The translations under genes were made by a program, and so were the position numbers. From assembly GCA_002435545.1 (NCBI GenBank), contig DJNB01000100.1, positions 8,022 to 19,361 of the forward strand: 11,340 bases of DNA, read 5' to 3'. Below the pieces are notes generated by a model. That model saw nothing but the letters and a program-made list of their open reading frames with translations. It had not been told where the DNA came from and searched no databases. This DNA is from Lachnoclostridium sp. UBA6475. Lineage in GTDB: Bacteria > Bacillota > Clostridia > Lachnospirales > Lachnospiraceae. Every line of letters begins with the position of its first letter. Position 1 is the stretch's first letter. This document shows positions 7,094 to 11,340 of this stretch, one piece after another.

Positions 7094-7122
7094 AATGTAA
7101 CATGAATTTGGAAACCTGTCCA
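7094..7122 (-). promoter_or_regulatory. Promoter for the HxlR gene
   Basis: Read leftward: TGGACA (7117-7122), 17 bases, TACATT (7094-7099) preceded by TGT, an extended -10. The inverted repeat at 7123-7144 directly abuts the -35 box. Confidence 0.6.
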
Positions 7123-7144
7123 GTAGTTACATAAAAGTAACTAC
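7123..7144. repeat. Perfect inverted repeat, candidate HxlR operator
   Basis: GTAGTTAC and GTAACTAC are exact reverse complements separated by six bases (ATAAAA). The GTA-AC half-sites with an AT-rich centre resemble operators of HxlR/DUF24 proteins, as far as memory allows. Its position, touching the HxlR -35 box and about 20 bases upstream of the opposite promoter's -35 region, suits control of both divergent units. Confidence 0.6.
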
Positions 7145-7149
7145 GTAAT

Positions 7150-7169
7150 AAAAAAGTGCGTACTTTTTT
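7150..7169. repeat. Second inverted repeat at the ferredoxin-operon promoter
   Basis: AAAAAAGT and ACTTTTTT flank GCGT. It overlaps the place where the -35 box of the rightward promoter should be. No gene is transcribed into it from the left, so a terminator role is unlikely despite the T run; a second regulator site or DNA bend is more plausible. Confidence 0.4.
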
Positions 7170-7183
7170 TCTGAAAATGCACA

Positions 7184-7192
7184 TGGTATGCT
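7184..7192 (+). promoter_or_regulatory. Extended -10 promoter for the ferredoxin-sirtuin-macrodomain operon
   Basis: TGGTATGCT matches an extended -10 (TGnTATnnT). The 17-base upstream position holds only a T run. Transcription would start near 7199, leaving about five bases before the ATG at 7204. Confidence 0.45.
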
Positions 7193-7203
7193 AAGACCGT
7201 AAC

Positions 7204-7440
7204 ATGAAAACGCCAGGGGGCAATCCGATTTTCCGCGAGACATACACCCTGGGAGATGTTATAATAGAAGAAAAGGGCTATCATATCACGGATGCCTGCA
7301 TCAAGTGCGGGACGTGTGCAGAGTGTTGTCCGCAGCGCTGCATTGACGAGGGAACGCCGTTTGTTATCCGGCAGAATCATTGTCTGCACTGCGGAAATTG
7401 TTATGAGAAATGCCCGGTAAAGGCGGTGGAACGAACATGA
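7204..7440 (+). CDS. 2[4Fe-4S] ferredoxin-like protein
   Basis: A 78-residue protein with two complete CxxCxxCxxxCP motifs: CIKCGTCAECCP (starting at residue 33) and CLHCGNCYEKCP (starting near 60), so two 4Fe-4S clusters and an electron-transfer role are expected. The first 30 residues (GNPIFRETYTLGDVIIEEKGYHITDA) are not typical of a free ferredoxin; from memory they resemble the linker ahead of C-terminal ferredoxin domains in flavin split-barrel (PNPOx-like) fusions, with the flavin part absent here. A TAA at 7192-7194 in the same frame forces the start to 7204. No ribosome binding site precedes it, so it is either leaderless or weakly translated. Its stop overlaps the sirtuin start (ATGA), so the two are coupled. 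Confidence 0.85.
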   Translation: MKTPGGNPIFRETYTLGDVIIEEKGYHITDACIKCGTCAECCPQRCIDEGTPFVIRQNHCLHCGNCYEKCPVKAVERT

Positions 7441-8294
7441 TAAAAGAAAAGATTGAACAAGCAGAGGCGGTTATCATTGGAGCGGGAGCAGGACTTTCCA
7501 CGTCCGCCGGCTTTACGTACAGCGGCGAACGGTTTGACCGCTATTTTTCGGATTTTCATAAAAAATATGGATTTACCGATATGTATTCCGGCGGATTTTA
7601 TCCGTATACGACATTGAAAAAATACTGGGGTTACTGGTGCCGCTACATCTATATTAACCGCTACATGGACGCGCCTAAACCGGTATACAAAGACATATTG
7701 GAACTTGTGAAAAATAAGAATTATTTTGTTCTTACAACCAATGTGGATCACTGCTTTCAAAAAGCGGGTTTTGCAAAAGAAAGAATTTTTTACACACAGG
7801 GAGATTATGGTCTGTTTCAATGCAGCAAGCCATGTCACAGACAGACCTACGACAACGAAAAAATAATCCGCAAAATGGTACTAAGTGAAGGCTTTGAGAT
7901 CGAAAACGGAGAACTGACTGCACCGGCAAATGGTTCTTTGAAGATGGAAATACCGTCGGATCTGATTCCGCGCTGCCCAAAGTGCGGCAGACCGATGAAT
8001 ATGAATCTCCGCGCGGACAGTACATTTGTGCAGGATGACGGCTGGGAAGAAGCCGCCGGGCGGTACGAACAATTTCTTTTGGAAAATAAGAATAAAAAAG
8101 TAGTATTTATCGAACTCGGAGTAGGCTATAATACGCCGGGCATTATCAAATATCCATTTTGGCAGTACACGCATGAGTGGAACGACGCTTTTTATATCTG
8201 TATCAACAAAGGGCAATGCGGCATCCCGTCGGAGATCCGGGATAAGGCGGTTTGTCTGGACAGGGACATTGCGCAGGTAATTGAAAATATGTAA
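7437..8294 (+). CDS. Class M sirtuin SirTM, probable protein ADP-ribosyltransferase
   Basis: A 285-residue Sir2-fold protein. It has the NAD-binding GAGAGLSTSAGF (15-26), LTTNVDHCFQKAG (99-111, Asn102), TQGDYGLFQC (120-129) where the usual sirtuin His is Gln121, Zn cysteines 129, 133, 180 and 183 (CSKPC and CPKC), and the class motif NLRADSTFVQD (190-200) with Arg192. This combination is that of SirTM enzymes, which transfer ADP-ribose from NAD to protein (the lipoyl carrier GcvH-L in staphylococci and streptococci) and lack robust deacetylase activity. An earlier in-frame ATG at 7410 lacks a ribosome site; ATG at 7437 overlaps the ferredoxin stop and has GGTGGA upstream. The downstream macrodomain is the expected eraser. 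The protein target here is unknown. Confidence 0.92.
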   Translation: MIKEKIEQAEAVIIGAGAGLSTSAGFTYSGERFDRYFSDFHKKYGFTDMYSGGFYPYTTLKKYWGYWCRYIYINRYMDAPKPVYKDILELVKNKNYFVLTTNVDHCFQKAGFAKERIFYTQGDYGLFQCSKPCHRQTYDNEKIIRKMVLSEGFEIENGELTAPANGSLKMEIPSDLIPRCPKCGRPMNMNLRADSTFVQDDGWEEAAGRYEQFLLENKNKKVVFIELGVGYNTPGIIKYPFWQYTHEWNDAFYICINKGQCGIPSEIRDKAVCLDRDIAQVIENM

Positions 8295-8349
8295 AATTAT
8301 GGAAGGCAATGTGCTGATCACGGCAGCAGTAGAGAAAGGAGTGCGGCAT

Positions 8350-9132
8350 ATGACGCAGGAGGAAAGAAGAATTTTTTTGATTGAATCTTTGTTAAAGGAA
8401 CAGCTTCGGTTTGGCAGAAACAAGATTCCGGCAGATACGCAGGCGCAAAGAGATCTGCTTCGTTCACTGATGAACGTCAGAATGCCAAATCCCATCAACG
8501 CAGAATTTCTGGAAATTCAGGACGACTATCTGAAAGAAAGAAACCGCGAACGCGGCATAACCGATGTGTCAGATCTGACACCGGTTCCGGCGGATCCGCG
8601 CCTTTTTGTCTGGCAGGGCGACATCACGACACTGCGCTGTGACGCAATCGTCAATGCCTGCAATTCGCAGATGCTCGGCTGCTTTTCGCCACTGCACGCC
8701 TGCATTGACAATTTTATCCATACGTATGCCGGCGTGCAGCTCCGCCTCAAAATGAACGAGATCATGACAAAGCAGGGGCACGAGGAAGAAACCGGCAGCG
8801 CAAAAATTACGTCCGGTTACAATCTTCCTGCAAAATACATCCTTCACACCGTCGGTCCTATCGTCCAATGGACAGTGACCGCGACAGACGAAAAACTGCT
8901 GGCGTCCTGCTATTTGGAATGCCTGAAACTGGCGGCAGAGCACGGCGTGGAAAGTGTTGCCTTTTGCTGTATTTCCACGGGGGTATTTCGTTTCCCACAG
9001 AGACGGGCGGCGGAGATCGCCGTAGACACGGTTAGGAAATTTTTGGAAAATGACGACCGCGTGAAAAAAGTGGTTTTCAATGTGTTTAAGGACGAGGATC
9101 GGAGGATTTATGAGGAAATACTGGGGCGGTAA
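8350..9132 (+). CDS. SirTM-linked zinc-type macrodomain, probable protein ADP-ribosyl hydrolase
   Basis: A 260-residue protein with a helical N-terminal extension (1-80) and a macrodomain (about 84-260). Motifs: VWQGDITTLRCDAIVNACN (87-105, ADP-ribose-binding Asp91 and Asn102/Asn105), then GCFSPLHACID (110-120), whose C-x4-H-x-C (Cys111, His116, Cys118) matches the zinc site of the Zn-macrodomain subgroup, and the substrate loop CCISTGVFRFPQRRAAEIA (about 208-226). The family removes ADP-ribose placed by SirTM. Length and the N-terminal extension agree with staphylococcal and streptococcal relatives. A longer frame begins with TTG at 8281 inside the sirtuin end; AAGGAG eight bases before ATG 8350 decides the start. 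It is the last gene of the operon, ending 15 bases from the convergent response-regulator gene. Confidence 0.92.
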   Translation: MTQEERRIFLIESLLKEQLRFGRNKIPADTQAQRDLLRSLMNVRMPNPINAEFLEIQDDYLKERNRERGITDVSDLTPVPADPRLFVWQGDITTLRCDAIVNACNSQMLGCFSPLHACIDNFIHTYAGVQLRLKMNEIMTKQGHEEETGSAKITSGYNLPAKYILHTVGPIVQWTVTATDEKLLASCYLECLKLAAEHGVESVAFCCISTGVFRFPQRRAAEIAVDTVRKFLENDDRVKKVVFNVFKDEDRRIYEEILGR

Positions 9133-9147
9133 GGGGATTTTTCATTG

Positions 9148-9831
9148 TCAGATCCGGTTTATCATATAAGCGTTAAAATTATTATCCAAAGTTTGTAAAC
9201 AACGGCGGCTGACAGGTAATCTCATTCCATTGGTGAGAACGGCTTTTTTCTGAAACGTTCTCTTGTAGTGTTTAAGGTTAATAATGCTGTTTCTTGAAAT
9301 GGAACAAAATCCGAAGTCCTTTAATCTATCTTTCCATGTTGTCAAAGAATCCCTTGAAGAAATGGTGTTTCCATCTGTTGTGTAAAAAACAGTGTATTTG
9401 TTTTCTGTGTGCAAATATAGTATGTCCTGACAGAGAACGGAAAAATGTTCATCAATAATGATTGGAAAAAAATCTTTCGTGAGGTAAGCTGCTTTATCTA
9501 AACAATGTTTTATGGAACGTTCGGTAAATGGTTTTGTTAGGAAAGAGATAACATTACGTCCAAATGCTTCTGGCATTAACTCGTGGTGTGTTGTCGTAAA
9601 AACGATGAAGGTGGACGGATTTGTACGTTCCAAAGTGTTTTTTACTTCGATTCCGTTTACTTTGTTCATTTCAATATCCAGAAAAAGAAGATTGACGGTA
9701 GAAGTTTCCAAACTACTTAAAAAATCCTCTCCACAAGAATAGAGGGCAAGGTCGGTATATCCAAGATTTTTACAGTAGTTTTGAATTCGTGTCCGTTCTT
9801 CTATAATATCGTCACAGATTGCAATTTTCAT
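9148..9831 (-). CDS. LytTR response regulator (AgrA/VirR-like)
   Basis: A 227-residue two-domain regulator. The receiver (1 to about 115) has the acidic pair Asp7/Asp8, the phosphoacceptor Asp52 (LLFLDIEM), conserved Thr residues near 79-81 and Lys100 in LTKPF. The C-terminal LytTR DNA-binding domain (about 120-227) has YLHTENKYTVFYTTDG, ISSRDSLTTW, FCSISRNSIINLKHY and NGMRLPVSRR. Such proteins act as transcription activators, often in peptide quorum sensing or cell-envelope response. The partner kinase lies 77 bases upstream on the same strand. Start ATG has AAAGGAG seven bases upstream. It may have its own promoter. No AgrB or AgrD-like gene is seen, so the signal cannot be named. Lower G+C than the sirtuin operon. 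Confidence 0.93.
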   Translation of the reverse strand: MKIAICDDIIEERTRIQNYCKNLGYTDLALYSCGEDFLSSLETSTVNLLFLDIEMNKVNGIEVKNTLERTNPSTFIVFTTTHHELMPEAFGRNVISFLTKPFTERSIKHCLDKAAYLTKDFFPIIIDEHFSVLCQDILYLHTENKYTVFYTTDGNTISSRDSLTTWKDRLKDFGFCSISRNSIINLKHYKRTFQKKAVLTNGMRLPVSRRCLQTLDNNFNAYMINRI

Positions 9832-9862
9832 AGTATGTCTCCTTTATAATAACTCTGAATTT

Positions 9863-9871
9863 AGTATAACA
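9863..9871 (-). promoter_or_regulatory. Extended -10 promoter ahead of the response regulator
   Basis: Read leftward: TGTTATACT, an extended -10 with a five-of-six hexamer match. The -35 region is T-rich and poor. It would give the regulator transcription separate from the kinase gene. Confidence 0.5.
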
Positions 9872-9908
9872 TGAAAATATGGAAAAATCACAAAAATGAG
9901 ATGAATGG

Positions 9909-11207
9909 TCATTTTTTGCGACGAACGGCTGCTGTCTGTTTTATATTACGTAGATAGCATGTTGCTCGGAAGATATTGTTTTCATGCTGTAGGTCTAAAT
10001 AGCCATGATAGTTGGTTACAATATTTTTTACGTTTCGCAGACCAAATCCGTGATTAAGTGAATCTGCCTTAGTGGTAGTAAGATTCTGAATTTGTGAATC
10101 TAAATGTGTAGAAGTATTTTCTATTAAAATAGAAAGGTATTCTGTATCGGCATATAGCGATATGTAGATTTTAGGACTACGTGAAGAAGTTTCCTTTTCT
10201 ACTGCTTCACTTGCATTTTTTAATAAGTTAGAAAGAATAACACATAAATCGCTATCATTTACAAAAATGTTTTCCGGAAATTTACCTTCAAGCTCAAAAA
10301 GAACATTTTGAGGTGAATTTTCGTAAAAGTAATTTACAATAGCATCCGAAACGGGATGATTTGTAGATAGATAATATACCTGTTCTTTTATATTGGACAG
10401 ATCATTCACATAGTTTTTTAGTTTATCTGGGTTTGGGTGTTTCGCTAATTCCTGCATAACCATAATATGAAAGTTGTAATCATGGCGAAAGGCTCTTAAA
10501 TCTTCATTTTTTTTACGAAAATCATTATAGTGCCGTTCTTCTAAAGCTAACATTTTTTGGTTGATACTATTTCGTTCTTTTAATATAACATGATAGTGTT
10601 GAAGATAGAAATAAAGTATCAAAAGCAGAATGCTTATGAAAATCGTGATAATGATAGCAATGACCAATAAATATTTACCCGTAAGATTCAGTGAATCATA
10701 GAATAAAAGACTGGAAACGCTGGATAAGAAAAAGTCAATGAGTGCAACGGCAATAATTAACAAATAACCTTTTACGTTAATATTTTGAAATGCTTTTGTA
10801 TCGGAGGGGATATGTCGCCTGAGGATAAAAGACAGTACACTACTGCCTAAAAGGACAACAACGTCCGAATATATGTAATAATGCATATTATCGATAGAAC
10901 GGGTCTGGAAAAGCATACAATATAAATAAATATTGATGTTTGATATAATGTTTACAAGAAGAGAGTATACAAGTACCAGGCATGATTTAAAATACCAGGG
11001 TTCTGTATAAAGAAGAAGGATGATCGCTAGAACTGCGAATGTGTTTGGAATCGTAATATTTGAAAAATAAACATAACAGGACCAGCACAGAGTGATCAGA
11101 GAAATGCACAGTAAACGCCAGGATGTTTGTGTTCTATCCAGATGAAGTATATTTTTACCAAGACATAAAAGTGTTGTAAGCTCTAACCAAAATAAAATAA
11201 GCGTCAT
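9909..11207 (-). CDS. GHKL sensor histidine kinase (AgrC-like)
   Basis: A 432-residue membrane kinase. Residues 1 to about 203 contain roughly six hydrophobic helices (for example 3-20, 33-48, 55-69, 76-100, 146-170, 178-203), the usual receptor part of HPK10-type kinases. A helical linker follows, then the phosphoacceptor in LRAFRHDYNFH (His242), the N box with LSNLLKNASEAVE (Asn327, Asn331) and the G box HGFGLRNVKNIV (386-397). It should phosphorylate the adjacent LytTR regulator. The frame stays open to position 11336 through the leader, but GGAGGAG just before ATG 11207 fixes the start. The class often detects secreted peptides; no peptide gene lies within the 133 bases to the right edge. 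Strongly AT-rich. Confidence 0.9.
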   Translation of the reverse strand: MTLILFWLELTTLLCLGKNILHLDRTQTSWRLLCISLITLCWSCYVYFSNITIPNTFAVLAIILLLYTEPWYFKSCLVLVYSLLVNIISNINIYLYCMLFQTRSIDNMHYYIYSDVVVLLGSSVLSFILRRHIPSDTKAFQNINVKGYLLIIAVALIDFFLSSVSSLLFYDSLNLTGKYLLVIAIIITIFISILLLILYFYLQHYHVILKERNSINQKMLALEERHYNDFRKKNEDLRAFRHDYNFHIMVMQELAKHPNPDKLKNYVNDLSNIKEQVYYLSTNHPVSDAIVNYFYENSPQNVLFELEGKFPENIFVNDSDLCVILSNLLKNASEAVEKETSSRSPKIYISLYADTEYLSILIENTSTHLDSQIQNLTTTKADSLNHGFGLRNVKNIVTNYHGYLDLQHENNIFRATCYLRNIKQTAAVRRKK

Positions 11208-11268
11208 TTCGTTCTCCTCCCCTTTTGTGATACGTTGAACCGAACATAAAATATATATTAAGTAGTAA

Positions 11269-11340
11269 CTATTCAGTACACCCCTCCCCGCACATTCGCA
11301 TTTCGAACACTTCGTGTTCTTTCTCGCCTTTGACAAGGCT
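11269..11340 (-). other. Structured leader with partial open frame, possible dispersed repeat
   Basis: The region upstream of the kinase gene holds two small hairpins: GCCTT/AAGGC (11326-11339, loop TGAC) and GAACAC/GTGTTC (11305-11319, loop TTC). In one leftward frame it is open from the right edge to a TAG at 11269-11271 and ends FEMRMCGEGCTE, so it might be the tail of an unseen gene. From memory, this GC-rich string recurs as a tail on unrelated Lachnospiraceae open frames, which points to a dispersed repeat rather than a real C-terminus. It is much more GC-rich than the kinase gene. The rest, 11208-11268, is AT-rich and shows only the ribosome site and a weak -10-like TATATT. Confidence 0.35.

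Noticed and set aside
7150..7170. Inverted repeat followed by a T run as an intrinsic terminator
   Set aside because: No gene is transcribed rightward into it; it sits between divergent genes at the promoter, so an operator or bent-DNA role is more likely.
7881..8498. Leftward open frame of 205 codons across the sirtuin-macrodomain junction
   Set aside because: It is antisense to two well-supported genes and has no domain signature, so it is a shadow frame.
9892..9916. AAAAATGA/TCATTTTT inverted repeat with nine-base loop as terminator of the kinase gene
   Set aside because: The stem is almost all A-T, overlaps the stop codon and lacks a GC core, so it would be a very weak terminator; recorded here only.
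11208..11336. N-terminal extension of the histidine kinase containing KCSKCEC
   Set aside because: The strong GGAGGAG site before ATG 11207 and the hydrophobic start of the receptor domain there show that the extension is leader sequence read in frame.

Overview
The window looks like chromosome of an anaerobic gut Firmicute, most probably a Lachnospiraceae-type Clostridium. This is an inference from gene content (a TIGR04086-type small membrane protein, a LacI-type intracellular sensor, an SGNH-family relative, an AgrC/LytTR-type pair), strong AGGAGG ribosome binding sites and sigma-A promoters. No rRNA, tRNA, CRISPR array, insertion sequence or phage gene is visible. Gene density is high, with two overlapping convergent gene pairs.

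Layout. (1) 2-1676, rightward: the C-terminal part of an unrecognised membrane-anchored helical protein, a stand-alone CBS-pair protein and thiamine-phosphate synthase ThiE, tightly packed as one operon. ThiE runs 26 bases into a convergent PHP-domain phosphoesterase (1651-2502, leftward). (2) 2617-4033, rightward: a four-helix TIGR04086-type membrane protein and a LysR regulator. (3) 3983-6658, leftward: a translationally coupled pair driven by a near-perfect promoter. The first gene encodes a cytosolic LacI-type ligand-binding sensor without a DNA-binding or catalytic output domain. The second encodes an SGNH-hydrolase-like protein whose signature catalytic positions appear to be substituted. 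(4) 6717-9132: an HxlR regulator with an N-terminal cysteine, divergent from a 2[4Fe-4S] ferredoxin, a class M sirtuin (SirTM, protein ADP-ribosyltransferase type) and a zinc-type macrodomain (ADP-ribosyl hydrolase type). (5) 9148-11207, leftward and clearly more AT-rich: an AgrA-like LytTR response regulator and its GHKL sensor kinase. (6) 11208-11340: a structured leader with two hairpins and an open frame running off the edge, possibly a dispersed repeat.

How they work together. Region 4 is the most interesting. It puts a writer (SirTM) and an eraser (macrodomain) of protein ADP-ribosylation in one transcription unit with a ferredoxin. All three lie opposite a probable thiol-sensing HxlR repressor, with inverted repeats placed at both divergent promoters. 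The lipoyl carrier GcvH-L and ligase LplA2 that accompany SirTM in staphylococci and streptococci are absent here, so the target is open. Region 3 is a second unusual unit: a sensor stripped of its output domain paired with a probable pseudo-hydrolase.

Start sites were chosen by ribosome binding site; for six genes this gives a shorter protein than the longest open frame. All family assignments come from reading motifs, not from database searches.
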